DNA of 64,000 nt from contig OY848917.1 in NCBI GenBank assembly GCA_963693285.1, positions 34,359,245 through 34,423,244 on the forward strand, written 5' to 3'. The notes under the pieces were generated by a model. That model did no database searches. It was not told the DNA's origin and saw nothing but the letters and a program-made list of their open reading frames with translations. The translations under genes were made by a program, and so were the position numbers. Of this stretch, positions 1 to 12,099 are shown one piece after another (position 1 is the first letter of the stretch; each line of letters opens with the position of its first letter). The stretch is from Xestospongia muta (lineage: Eukaryota > Porifera > Demospongiae > Haplosclerida > Petrosiidae).

Positions 1-1440
1 TCATAGAGGCCATGATTAGACCAATAGTGGTCTTCAAAGTGGATCTCAACATGTTGAATGAGGCTCTACCAATGGTCAGGGGTTACAATATCAAAGCCTT
101 CCCTGCCACTGCTCTACCTCATGGAGATTTAATGCATGAGTAGTAGCCTTGATATGACTTCTAGCTTGTGTCTATGCCAACTCAATAGGATTGAGAATGC
201 AATGAGCAACTGGGAGTTGGACCACCTCATGCCCTATATGATGTACTGATCAATAAATAATATCACCACCAGCAGCTGCCTCTGTCATCAATAACATAGC
301 GAGGAGTAGGTTTCAATGTTTGTATGATGCTATATAATTCATCTTTCAAGGCAATTTTTGGGAATTCAATCCTTTTGCCTGAAGCAAATCTTGCATCTTT
401 TGCTTGTGCAACCCTTGACTAGGACATGGTTATTATGATGACTATGATATGAGGCATTATTCATTCCAATAAGACTGTTAGGTGGAATATTGGGGAAGTT
501 TTGTAGCAAACCACTCCTGAGCAGTTATATGGTAGTCACCACTGGGTTTTTTTATCTGAATATAAGAATTGTATTGGGAATCTAACCAATCTCACCACTA
601 TCTTGAATAGCCCTTCCCAGGAGGCCTTTTAATGCCACCAAGTTTTCACCAGTCACATGATATCTTTCCACCCAAGCACAATCCTTACAATTGTGAGCAT
701 TGGCCCAGGTTTCATCAAGGTAAACAACTGGCCTATTCTCTTGACAGTCGTTTGTCATTAGAAGAATGTAAATGTGTCACTGTTCAACAATGCGAGGTTG
801 TTCATAGAAGTGGTGTCTCTCATCCACTCTCTTATTTCTATAAAATACAATATTAATAGGCATCATAATAAAAGTTATGGTGACTCACTTGAAACCCATT
901 TCCTTAACAAGATGTGTAAGGTTGATCTCTGACTGCAAAAGACGACCTTTTTTTTAATACAATAAGCAACTTGACAAGTGTTCCATGCTTTTTGGCCTGA
1001 TTGAGGTAGTAGATTTTTCATATGATGGCTTCAGGATCAAAATTATAAACTAAGAGGCATCTGGAGTGTCTGCATCTCTTTAATGGAGTTGAAAAAGCAG
1101 CTCTACCAACGTCAACTTCCTTCCATAGCCTCTTGATCCTGGTACATGAAACTCCTGTGGAGTCAGAGGTTTGTTTCAGAGATCTTTGAGTCTGTTTACA
1201 CCTGCTGAGTTCCTTGAAATAGTCATAGACATTCACAACAAACTCCTTTGTTTGAGAGAAAATGTGACATGCCATGTACATGAACAAATAATGAATAAAA
1301 TTAAAATGTACTTCAGTGCTATTTGCATATAATAGGAAATATCTCACCTTACATTCCATGTGTACAGAGTAAAATGCTGTCGTAAGTGGCAAAAAGTATG
1401 TAGTCATTACATGAAATGAAACTGACATGTTCATGTACTC
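1..1440. other. no recognisable gene
   Basis: Only short open frames without recognisable motifs are seen on either strand. A minus-strand frame of 138 codons at 1018-1434 has no family resemblance that I can name. Its 3' portion continues into the dispersed segment that starts near 1441. I see no splice-consistent gene here. Confidence 0.5.
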
Positions 1441-2540
1441 GCACTGTTGTCATGTAACATTTCTCGGCGTCCCCTGTCTATACTGGGTGACTAGCCACAG
1501 TAGAAGTAATATCTAGTTATACTGGACTAATGCTGCCTTTTTTCCAGTTGTATAGACATTAACATTGTTTAGGTTAAGTATGTCACTTCTGTGCTGTTAC
1601 TTAGTCAATGTTAGTTTATATTTTTTAAAAATCTTAGTGGAATAACAGAAAATCCTGTCTTACCTCTTCTTCATTTTTGCTTCCTGAAGGAGTGATGTGA
1701 TCTTCACTTTTTTCTTTAATAAGGACATTCCTATCAGAACGAATAAGTGTTTATAACCTTCATTATACACATATATTTCACATCAAATCTTCCCCTCATT
1801 TTTGGCAATACATTTTCCATAACTTACACTTGGTTTTTGCATTAAGCTCCACATCATTTATTGGAACATTAAATGTAAGGAGAATAAACAAACTATAACT
1901 GTAATTACCAAATCTGAAGTGGATGAAGACATTGGCCCTTAGCCAATCATTTTAGGTTAATAATAATAGTGTGAATATAACACAATATAGAGGATTCATT
2001 TAACATCCAGAACCATTATAAGCATGCCCTATCCAAATGTACATACTAGTTTCTACATCCAAAATTTCCATTGCTGATGTGACAAGTGTGTACTGCTTCC
2101 CACAACCCATCTGGTTGAAGTCCATCCTGTTGTACAGCATGTTTTCTTTGGGAGCTTGCTAGCCTTGCACTTTCTAAACTGAAGATAATCCTCTAACTTC
2201 TTGTCACTAAAACTACACTGGAGACATGTAGGTTTTAAGGAGGAATTAAGGCATTTATTGAAATAAGACTTTTTGTTGGTACAATTGTCTGTGAAGTAAC
2301 AAGGCCTATACATAGTTGTAAATAATATCACTTATCAAAGATGATTACACTTGGTGTTATTGCTTTGACAATGGATCAAATGGATGAGGTATCTTGAATT
2401 TGATGGTACATTGCAAATTACTTCAATAATTAGCTCAACGTTAAAGTCTGAGGCAAGATGATACATTCCTTTTTCATGATACCAAATTTGATATAATGAT
2501 AAATGTGTGTATGTGTACCAAGAATAAGGATGGCCATCTG
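1441..2540. repeat. dispersed duplicated segment, copy 1
   Basis: Most of this stretch recurs at about 8583-9340 in the same orientation, with blocks of near identity and several indels (for example a block around 2000-2060 and one around 2190-2230 missing from the other copy). Minus-strand frames in both copies encode the same unclassified Cys/His-containing peptide. It is probably the body of an old transposon. I could not find terminal repeats or assign a family. Confidence 0.6.
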
Positions 2541-3690
2541 GTACAGAGCTGTTAGGGCGAACTGTTGGAGTTGAAGAGGAACCAGCACTTCCTGAAGCAT
2601 CAGACCCCTTGACAAACATTGTGATAAATAGTGAGAACTGAAGATTATGAAAGTGGAAGATCCCTTCATCATCAGGTAGGAAAGCCGCCTGTGCACTTAA
2701 ATCTTCTCTTAAAAATTAGAACACTGAATATTAAAACCATTAGCACTCACATTAAACATTCTCAACAACATTCTTAAAGAAATTTGTCCATTTGATAAGT
2801 CTATTTTGAAGCATTTTTGGTCACAGATAAATGTGACAGTCTGTGATTGAGGAGGGGTTGGGATATGACTCATTCTTGGAGTGGACAAATAACAGTTTGA
2901 CTTTTGATAAAATGATAGAGAGTGTACACCCAACCAAGGTGGATCAATGGCATACAACTCCAGAGAGCAAGACAGCACTGGTCAAACTAGGGTGATGAGA
3001 GTTTACAGACACTTTTCAATCCAAATTGAACAGTTTTCGATCGAGACTAACAGATGACAATGTATTGTAATAACGGCCAACCTAGAGAGAAACACCAGGA
3101 TACTTTATTGAGTGAAATGTGTTTTAGCTTACAATATAGTGCCCAGACAATGTGAGATAGCCTTGATGAGTCAAAAAGATCAAAGAAGCGAGATCAAGAC
3201 TATGATGGTTCTTTATTATCAACATATACTAATCTTACTCAATTTATTGATTTTCTTCACTGTGGACTCCTTGTATCTTATTTTTGAATTTATGACCTTG
3301 TCATTGTATTTATGAAGCAATATCTATTCTGATTTAAAGCTGTAAAGTTACAGAAAATATCATGAGCAACAATGTTTTTGCCTCATTTTTTATTTCAGAG
3401 TGACAAGAAAGTTATGTTTACAGCTACAATGCTTCATTTAGCTTCCTTAAGCTTCCTTAATATTGGATGTGCAACATATTTGTCATTCTTATTATATTTA
3501 GTTCTTATACTTGGATTATCACTGGCCATACCTTACAGTGTCTTTGACTCTTTGTATCAATTCATTCAAAATCTGGTATCATGAACTAAGCATTTTCAAG
3601 AATTTTTTAGAGCCTTCTTGCTCACTCTGATTGAATTGCATGGATTGTCAAGACTATTGTCCAGGGCAGACAAATAGTTCAACTAATATT
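2541..3690. other. no recognisable gene
   Basis: Contains only short frames, including two plus-strand hydrophobic ones at 3112-3315 and 3372-3584. No motif, repeat or convincing exon was recognised. Confidence 0.4.
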
Positions 3691-3700
3691 GAATAATATC

Positions 3701-5111
3701 CTAATTGACATAGAGTTTAATGATGTCGGTAGGATGGCACATCAAACGGTTAACGTTCACTGCCAATCCTACCTTGCCTCCATGCATATCACAAAAATGC
3801 AATTGGCAATGTTGTCCAACCTCTTTTAGAACCTTGTCATGATGGTTGTACCACAATTGCAGGTCTCTTACCAGGCGCTTCAAGGCCTGGGGTAGGCCAA
3901 TTTGATTGGCAAACCTCCCTAAGTTGAAGCTCTCAAATTTTCTGGCATCTATGTAGCCCTTTGCACACTTTCATCAAATAGTTACTGGAGGGCAGTTCCA
4001 GAACCTGCTCATTAGAGAGAGTTACCATGCTGTGGAAACACATCACAGTGTTCTTCCTGTAAAAGGTTCCGTACTGGTCTGGTCTCAGAAATAGTCCTTG
4101 ACCTGCACCAGCAATGAGGCTGTCATAGAGGTTGCTTTTCTTCACTTTCACGTAAAAGAAAACCCCACCAACCTCTGCCAATTGCTGAACAGTGCCCTTT
4201 TCTTTCACCTTGTCATGAAGTGCCCATGGCATGTGACCATTGCACTGGGATTGGAAAAGACAGGCTGATCCTTCTCCTCCACCAATACGGCAAAAAGGCC
4301 ATTGCATGGAAAAAGGCTTCCAGACCAAGGTTGTACTCAACTGTTGTATAGTATTCATACATTCGGACGCCATAGCACTATTTCATTTCCATGGCATCGT
4401 GATGGAGATCTCAAAATGGCAGCCAGGTCCTTTGCAACAGACGAGGGGCTGTTTGTCATGAATATGTGACTGTTGTGCAAGGACATTTTGCTAGTAATTT
4501 TTTTTCACCACCAGAGCACTCATCCCCAGTTTGGTTTGTATTACAATGTCTTCAGGAAGCCAACACCCTAAATCAATAGACAAGCGAACAGCGTTCATTC
4601 CATGATTTTGCTCAAACTCACTAATCAGAGTTAGGTCATCCTGTTCCACAGCTGTGTGAATGGATGCACTGATTGTCATGCTAGACGTGAGCAAGGTGAT
4701 TAAAAAGTGTGTTAGCTCCCATTAAAGACAATTCAATTCAGGTATTTTGGCCTCTTTGACTGTGGGCATGTTTATCGATCCAGTTCCGGTACTACTGGTA
4801 AAACCAGTAATGATGCTCCCAGTACTAACACCACTACTTGCACTATTGTTCAGCCCATCACTGCCAGCACTATTGCTGGGAGTTGCTTGGCTACCAACAT
4901 CATGTATCAGCCGCTTGGATCCTCCTCTAATAGGTGTACCATCGTCAGTTGATGGCCTTTTTGATCCCGGTCTACTGGAGGAGAGAGCAGCAGAATGCCC
5001 ACTACTACCTGATCCGGCATGACAAGAGACAACCATGCTTGACAGGCTATCCCTCAATGAGGTGCCCAGTGCACTTAAGGACTCACCCGGAATCAATTGA
5101 GTTGCCTCCAA
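3701..5111 (-). pseudogene. unclassified multi-copy gene, copy 1 (broken)
   Basis: Several minus-strand frames read in one direction as pieces of a single protein: a Ser/Gly/Thr-rich segment (5111-4722) with a basic KRPSTDDGTPIRGGSKR stretch, then a segment with the motif DLGCWLPEDIVIQTKLGM (4694-4491), then 4373-3933 and 3883-3701. Stops and frame changes separate them. The same blocks recur at 5704-6178 and 12100-13190, so the family is multi-copy and probably carried by a mobile element. I do not recognise the family. The Ser/Gly-rich part faintly recalls linker regions of capsid-type proteins, but nothing else supports that. Confidence 0.5.
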
Positions 5112-5282
5112 TATCTCCCTCAGCCTGGGAAGTATTTGTCTAGCAACTTCACTTGAGCAATCTGTTAAAGAAATAGGTTAATGTCACCTATCAGTTAAAA
5201 CTAACAAACATGGGACATTACCATCTATAACATTATTATTGTTGTAATAGTACTGCTGTTCCTATCATCAGTCTTAGTTACT

Positions 5283-5730
5283 TTTGCTGAGAGAACAATT
5301 TTCATTGCTGTTGCCATTATCATTGTTATTTTTATTATTATGATATAATTAAAATTTTTATATTTAATTATTTATTTATTTTAAAGTTATGCATAAAAAA
5401 TGGCCTAACGTTGAATAAGATTTTCTTTAACATTGTATATGACCATCTGTCCTGGTACCTTAAGGAAAAGAAGTGACATTGTTGAATAACATATATATAA
5501 TGTTTATGCTTACTTGTTTATTATATTTACTCTTGAAGGTGGTCCTCTTGGGCTTTTTCCGATGAAGAAGCTAGAAGAAGACAGATATTATTACATTTAT
5601 TGCACACTATATTATATATACTTACCCCAAGAGCACCAGCATGATAATCGGCAGACTAACTGTCCTATGCTTTTGGTGCCCATGCATAAAGCTATATGAG
5701 CAGTTACTGCCTGTACCATTCCCACAACCT
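5283..5730. repeat. dispersed repeat, copy 1 of 2
   Basis: Closely resembles 20135-20575 in the same orientation: an AT-rich stretch, a shared block starting GTATATGACCATCTGTCC, and a block ending near the phrase AAGAGCACCAGCATGATAA. It lies between two copies of the unclassified gene family, so it is probably part of the same or a nested mobile element. It has no coding capacity that I recognise. Confidence 0.6.
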
Positions 5731-6178
5731 TTTCCATCTTATGACGTCCAGTTCCATAGCTGTGCGAATGGATGCACTGACTGTCATGCCAGATGTAAGC
5801 AAGGTGATTAAAAAGCATGTTTGTTCCCGTTGAGGACAATTCAATTCAGGTATTTTAGCCTCCTTGACTGTGGGCATGTTTATTGATCCAGTTCTGGTAC
5901 TACCGGTAAAACCAGTAATGATGCTCAGTAATAATGCTCCCAGTACTAACACCACTACTTGCACTATTGGTCGGCCCGTCGCTGTTATCAGCACTATTGC
6001 TGGGAGTTCCTTGGCTACGAACATCATGTATCGGCTGCTTGGATCCTCCTCTAATAGGTGTACCATCGTCAGTTGATGACCTTTTTGATTCCAGTCTACT
6101 GTAGAAGAGAGTAGCAGAATGTCCACTACAACCTGATCCGGCATGACAAGAGGAAACCATGCTTGACAGGCTTGTCAC
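5704..6178 (-). pseudogene. unclassified multi-copy gene, copy 2 (fragment)
   Basis: This is a second copy of the Ser/Gly/Thr-rich and following segment of the gene at 3701-5111. It has the same KRSSTDDGTPIRGGSK-type block and the same VKEAKIPELNC block, but these now lie in different frames (6178-5900 and 6144-5704), so at least one frameshift separates them. Only the N-terminal part is present. The 5' end runs directly into the piggyBac relic upstream. Confidence 0.5.
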
Positions 6179-6358
6179 TTTACAAAATATTTAAAAGTTC
6201 TTGGTCAGTAGATCCTCCTCAGTTATGGCAATAGTCAATTTTATCAAAAGTGTAACTATTGTAGTTTGGCACAACAACTAGGATATCTGCTTTGTAGAGA
6301 GCATCATACATTCTGATTTTGAACAACAAATATAAAATGGATGTATTCTGGTATAATA

Positions 6359-7578
6359 TTACCTTGTTTGATTTTTTTTTAGATGAGTTGGAATAAATTT
6401 TCTATCTATTCGAAATGTACCACAGGCATATATTTCGTCTTGAAGAAGCTTCTCTAACAAAGGAACAGTTGTAAAATAGTTGTTAAAGAACAGATGGTAA
6501 TTTCCTCTCACTAATTCTCTTGCTAACTTTATAACAACAGATTCTCCGAGGTTAGTTGTGACATTTTTCCTAAAACTATATATTTCAAACTGGCAAATGG
6601 TAACCATTTGAGCTATCTGCTCTTATCCATGTTTTGATGCCTCTTCTAATTGGTTTCTTAGGGACATATTGCTTCAAACTAGACCTACCCTTGAGCCTAA
6701 TCATTCCCTTGTCAATTGAGTTTTCTTTGAGTCATGTAGCTGTCAATCATTTTTGCATTTACAGTATCAATAAATGGTATTACTTTACTATGTTTATCAT
6801 AACCATCTTCTTCCCTTTTTGGTAGTGTGGTGTTATCAAGAAATTTCAATAAATCTATTTTGATTGTTCATACATTCCCGCAATCCACGTGTTCTCCATG
6901 TACTAAATGAACTTATCGATGTCAGGGATTGCAGGCTTTCCTACTTCATGATCTTGTCAAGCAAGTCTGTGACATATATTGTTGGCACCTTGTGACGTGG
7001 CTCCGCACTCTTCTAAGATAAAATATATCTACTGTGAGCTATTGTACATGACAATCTCAATACACTGACCTGAATCATTATTAGCTTTTACAATAACACT
7101 TGTTTTCTTGTATTAATAGTCAAATTCAGTATCAGCAAAGAGAGATTTTACTGAAAGTATAACAAAGCAAAATTATTCACATGCACAGAATAGACCAACA
7201 TACACACAGCTAGTATCTTTTATAACAAAATTTGCCTAAAACAGTCCTTCCACAGGAAACATTTTAACTAGCTAAATTGTAACTTTTAAAAGGAGCTATG
7301 TTCACCATTGCCTTATATTTAGTTGTCACTTTACCAAATATTTAAAAGTTCTTGGTCAGTAGATTCTCCTCATTTACAGTATCAATAAATGGTCTTACTT
7401 TACTATGTTTATCATAACCATCTTCTCCCCTTTTTGGTAGTGTGGTGTTATCAGGAAAATGTAAATACCTTCTAATTTCAATAAATCTATTTTGGCTTAT
7501 TCTGCTAGCCACAGGAAAATGTAGCATTGGACTAATAAACCAGAAATCATAAAGGTGTGGCAACTTCACTATCCCCAT
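6359..7578 (-). mobile_element. piggyBac transposase relic A
   Basis: Two frames match the piggyBac (PGBD/DDE_Tnp_1_7) transposase. At 7578-7342 is the LHFP...NRFIEIRRYLHFPDNTTLP region, followed by the typical PGYDK/KVRP-like turn. At 6607-6359 is the C-terminal core with LLEKLLQDEIYACGT. Between them (about 6770-6610) a frame with LKGRSSLKQYVPKKPIRRG belongs to the same enzyme. A block around 6750-6870 repeats part of 7370-7500, so the copy is internally duplicated as well as frameshifted. It is a dead relic. Confidence 0.8.
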
Positions 7579-8582
7579 AAATCCAACAAACGCCCTTGTT
7601 TCAATTCTTCAAACAAATTTCATTAATTTCTCATTAAATTGATTCTGTTCAATTTCATATTGAATTTAATTTGTCTTTGGCTATTGTATTTTCTATGTTG
7701 TGTTAGAATTCCTGACGCACTTTTAGTCTGTCAAAATTGCACAAATACATAACACACTAAAATTATCCTCTCACAGCATAACATTTTTGACAGTGTATAG
7801 TGAACACTCACACATGCACTTTCTGCCACTCAAGATGATGCATAGTAACAGTTGCTATGTTTTGACTGCATTTTGGTATGTCATTGCATAAGCTCTATAG
7901 CAAATAAATAATTAGTCTTGTCCCCAGACCTACTCTCAAGCTTAATTAGGTCTAGTCCTGAAATCTGTGTTACTCCTGCTGTTCTGACCTAAACTGTAAA
8001 CACAAAGATCGTGTTATTATAAAAAACAAGAATAATGAATATTCTTGTTTATACTCCGGGAAGTTTTTACGATACTCAACTAAGCCACTTGACAATTTAA
8101 CATTTTTTTTATTGGAAGGATATAAACAAGTACTGGCTTACATATTCCTAGCATTTGATAGACTTTATCATGTGTACTCTTTGAAGCTGTGCAGTCAAAG
8201 CTATGACATGTACTGTTGGTGAAACAAGGCTTCTAATTTCTTCACAACAACCTCCTTTGTTTGTGACCTCAGTCTCTTTCCTTTTGGCATTTTCACAAAC
8301 ATGAGAGAAGATGTGACATGCCATACACATGCATATAATAGGTAATACCTCCATCACATTACATTCCATGCATACAGAGTAAAATACTGTCTTGCCTCCT
8401 CTTTGTTTCTTTTGGGATGAAGCTGAAGGCTTTTCTATCATCATCAGTGTCAGACTATGGTATATAAAGTTTTAATACAAAGTAAGTTCTCTTGCCTCTT
8501 CTTCGTTTTGTTTTTATAGTAAGTGGAAAAAAGTATGTACAGTCATTACATGAAATGAAACTGACATTATGTTTATGTACTC
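7579..8582. other. no recognisable gene
   Basis: No family was recognised. A minus-strand frame at 8148-8444 resembles parts of the frame at 1018-1434 (shared CMACHIFSH-type phrase), so the dispersed duplication of 1441-2540 probably extends into this stretch in diverged form. Confidence 0.4.
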
Positions 8583-9340
8583 ATACTATTGTCATGTAAC
8601 ATTTCTCGGCATCCCCTGCCTATACTGGGTGACTAGCCACAGTGGAAATAATATCTAGTTATACTGGACTAATGCTGCCTTTTTTCCAGCTGTATAGACG
8701 TTAACATTGTTTATGTTAAGTATGTTACTTCTGTGCTGTTACTTAGTCAATGTTAGATTATATTTTTTAAAAATCTTAGTGAAATAACAGAAAATCCTTT
8801 CTTACCTCCTCTTCATTTTTGCTTCCCAAAGGAGTGATGTTATCTTCACTTTCTTTTCCAACAAAGACATTCCTATCAGAACAAATAAGTGCTGGGATAG
8901 CCTTCATTATACACATATATTTCACATTAAATCTTCCCCTCATTTTTGGCTGATGTGACAAGTGTGTGCTGCTTCCCACAATCCATCTGGTTGAAGTCCA
9001 TCCTGTTGTACAGCATATTTTCTTTGAGGGTTTGCTAGCCTTGCACTTTCTAAGCTGAAGGAATTAAGGCATATATTGAAATAGGACTTTTTGTTGGTAC
9101 TATTGTCTGTGAGATAACAGGCCCTATACATAGTTGTAAATAAATTCACTTACCAATGATTATTACACTTGGTGTTATTGCTTTGACATGGGATCAAATG
9201 GATGAGGTACCTTGAACTTAATGGTACATTGCAAAATACTTTAGTAATTAGCTCAAAGTTAAAGTCTGAGGCAAGATGATACATTCGTTCCTATTATCAT
9301 GATAGCAAATTTGATATAATGATAAATGTGTGGGGTTGTG
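8583..9340. repeat. dispersed duplicated segment, copy 2
   Basis: Same-orientation partner of 1441-2540, shorter through internal deletions. The minus-strand frame at 9149-8940 encodes the same unclassified peptide (AVQQDGLQPDGLWEA) as copy 1. The copy is interrupted on its right by the pogo-type MITE at 9363. Confidence 0.6.
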
Positions 9341-9362
9341 TGTATATCTAGATAGATATATA

Positions 9363-9668
9363 CAGTAGAACCCGCTTAACTGGGACACCTGGGGAGAAAA
9401 GAAAACATCTTTATTATCCGGATATACCTATTATCTGAGTTATTTGTAATTAAATTCATAGCTAACACCCACTAATATTTTAATATATAATTGCACAAAA
9501 ACTAGTAATTGAAGTAATCATCCATAGTTTTCTGTTTCTTGCTTGCAGAAACTTCAAAATAAACTATGGCTTCAACTTGCTTATACATAGGCATTGCTGA
9601 CTGCAAGCCTGCTTTCTGTTTAACAGGTAATCTCCATTAAGCAAGTACCGAATAAGTGGGTTCTACTG
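9363..9668. mobile_element. pogo/Tigger-type MITE
   Basis: Both ends carry the inverted repeat CAGTAGAACCC, extended imperfectly by (G/A)CTTA. The element is flanked by TA dinucleotides at 9361-9362 and 9669-9670, the expected target duplication of the Tc1/mariner superfamily. It is 306 bp long with no transposase, so it is a non-autonomous copy. The CAGT(A)GAACC-type terminus is typical of pogo/Tigger elements. A pogo-type transposase relic also lies at 57590-58500. Confidence 0.8.
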
Positions 9669-9669
9669 T

Positions 9670-10196
9670 ACATAGTATATATATGTACATGTACATAGTA
9701 TACATACAGATGGAATATTCATTTTTCCAGAGGTGTCTACACACATCAATCTTATCAGCAGATAAACGAAAACAGCATACTGGATGCTACTAATCAGTAT
9801 TCAAATCAATTAAAAAGACACCTATTTCTCCATAGCCTATTTATGGTGGTACATGAAACTCCTGTGGCATCAGAGGTTCATTTCATAGATTTATGCCTGC
9901 TGAGTTCCTCCCATCAACATTCACAGTGGTCATTTTGGGTGTGATACAATACTGGAACAATATAGTACTAATTCTCATCTGGATGTCACCATCTAACTTC
10001 TTAACGTTACTTTTAAAAATCTGGACCGCCCTTTCTACTAATTCATTTGAGCTTTCATGTAAGAACTGATCTGAATGTGTTTGATTTCATAAACTCTGAA
10101 CTGACAAAACCTGAATTAATGTCCAACATTGTTTGTTCAGGGCAACCGTGTGTGTCAAAAATTGAATGTAATACTGTGATGGAACTATACGAACTT
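9670..10196. other. no recognisable gene
   Basis: Only short frames are present. A phrase around 9850-9900 repeats text seen near 1140-1180, which points to further scattered pieces of the dispersed segment. Confidence 0.4.
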
Positions 10197-10410
10197 CTAC
10201 TCATTTAGTATATGAATCTTTATTAATATTAGGTAGTACTTGTTTAGAAAAGGTCTGGTGTGATCTATGTGAACTTGTGACCATGGGTGTCTAGAAGTTT
10301 TCCCATGGATGAAGAGGTCCTTTTGGTGTGTTTGCTCGATGCACCTGGCAAACATAACACTTGTCAACCAGGTCTTCAATAGCTTGACCAATACCAATAT
10401 TTACCAATAT
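10197..10410 (-). mobile_element. LTR-retrotransposon integrase fragment
   Basis: Two overlapping minus-strand frames together show the end of an HHCC zinc-binding region (DKCYVCQ) followed by the start of the integrase core (HPWSQVHIDHTRPF), the arrangement of Ty3/gypsy integrases. A frameshift separates the two halves and nothing else of the element is seen nearby. It is a short dead relic. Confidence 0.7.
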
Positions 10411-10553
10411 TTGATGACATGGTCATGACCTTTCTATTGAGCCAAGCTGTGTAGCAGAGTGTTTTTATTCTGTATAGATGGATGTAAGATAGAGCTATGG
10501 TATGGATTTGCTAAAAAAAAAGTTGCTATAGCTGTAGATACTAGACACAGATA

Positions 10554-10784
10554 TCACTTTCTTGTTGGTACGAGTGTATTACCTTCTTTATCATCCTCAT
10601 TGATACCTTCAAACTCTCTGAAATCATCATCAGTAACTGGCTCTTGAGGATTGTCTAATTCAAGGAAATAGTGTCTCATTGACCTCACGAATTTTACGTT
10701 CTCTGCTATGGACATCCTAGGTCTTTTTGCCATGTTTATGTGCCACTCTATAATAGAATCGGCATCTGAGAAGAATTCCTCCAA
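10554..10784 (-). other. orphan open frame, unknown
   Basis: An acidic 76-codon minus-strand frame containing DNPQEPVTDDDFREFEG. The downstream end (ending in TRK) could be an exon edge. I recognise no family and see no neighbouring exon, and the local density of relics suggests it belonged to a mobile element. Confidence 0.25.
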
Positions 10785-11124
10785 ATTTTTGACTAAAATT
10801 CTCAGTAGTAATTTCCACTTACTCCTTGAATGCCATGTCAGTTCATAGGCAGATGAGGTACTTGTATTTTGGGGGGCTCACACGATAATAAATATGAAGA
10901 CACAAATGTACCCATAATGGGGAAAGTATGTTCGATATAATCAAAATCATTATTACCAACATTAATTAAAAATGTACCAAAGTATTTCCTTCATTCATCA
11001 TTTGCAAGATCACACTCATCAGTTATGGCATTTGTGTACACAAAGGACTAGACAATTGTTAAGCCGTTTTTCTGTCATTGTGGCCCACAGATATGTCAAA
11101 CGTTGTCTCAGTGCTTATAGGTGT

Positions 11125-11215
11125 TGATGAAACTGCTCAGAGTGTATCTCACAATCCCTATATCATCTGCAACTGGAGAACATACTTTCTCAGCAAGATT
11201 AACTTAGATTGGTTT
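11125..11215 (+). mobile_element. hAT transposase C-terminal scrap
   Basis: The plus strand encodes LLRVYLTIPISSATGEHTFS followed by a short stretch and a stop. This matches the hAT dimerisation region (usual form: LL..YLTIP..SATAERTFS). Only this motif survives. A run of C at 11300-11312 follows. Confidence 0.65.
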
Positions 11216-11329
11216 TGTGGGCTATGTAGCAACCAAAAAATTTAGAGGGGCTGAGCCCCCCTTTCTAAATATTGGGGGAGGCTCTAACCTGTTCTGCCCC
11301 CCCCCCCCCCTTCAGCCTCCTATGCAGTT

Positions 11330-11612
11330 CATGAACGACTAATGGATTTGGATCATTACTATCATAAGATTCTTCAGTCATAAAATCAAGGGAATCTGCT
11401 TCCACTGATTTATTTCATTTGCTAAAACCACAAGACCTCTATTATCAAAATTTCTGTGCATGGATAAAAAACACATTATTATGTTACTTACATACCAATC
11501 TTTTTCTCTTCCTATACTTTTTAATTTTGACTTCAAATTTCTCTTTCTCCTCATCTAAATACTGTCTTGTTAAGCCCTCATAGCGACTTCTAACAGCAAC
11601 TACATAATACAC
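11330..11612 (-). pseudogene. two orphan exon-like frames
   Basis: On the minus strand a charged, coiled-coil-like frame with YLDEEKEKFEVKIKKYRKRK (about 11612-11510) runs into a GTATGT donor-like site. Below it lies an acidic frame with MTEESYDSNDPNPLVVHE (about 11420-11330). The order and spacing would suit two exons of one gene, probably element-associated. The family is not identified. Confidence 0.3.
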
Positions 11613-12099
11613 AACCTTTTTATAACCATGACATCTTCCTCACTGTACTTATCACTATGTGCTAAAAGTACTTAACCAATTATTTTTCTTTATATTCTTA
11701 TTGTGAGCTGACTTCAAGCTATTCATACAATGTAAATAGTAAGCAATTATTACTGCTATTTGTAACCTTTCATCTGGTTTAAATCCTTCTTTTAACTGGT
11801 CATGTATTGCAGTAACTTTCTTCTACATACAAAATTAGATGAAAAGATTTATCACTTAATGAAGATAAGTCTACAGACAATTCTCTAGTGACGTTTACTT
11901 TCTTTTATTCTGTTTGTAAACAATTGGAACTGCATGATGAATCATGAATTTTATCTTCCATTAAAGACAGTTGATGGCTGGATTCTGTATGCTTTTCCTG
12001 CCACTCATTCCACATGTCATCATAATGTGTTGATAGTTTTTGGAACATTACAACTAGATTCAAGTGATGTCACATAAAAAATTAAGGTTAATTAACACA

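Noticed and set aside
4722..5111. Capsid-like reading of the Ser/Gly/Thr-rich segment of the unclassified family
   Set aside because: Only composition and one short Ser-Thr-Gly phrase suggest it; no replication protein, jelly-roll motif or terminal repeat was found.
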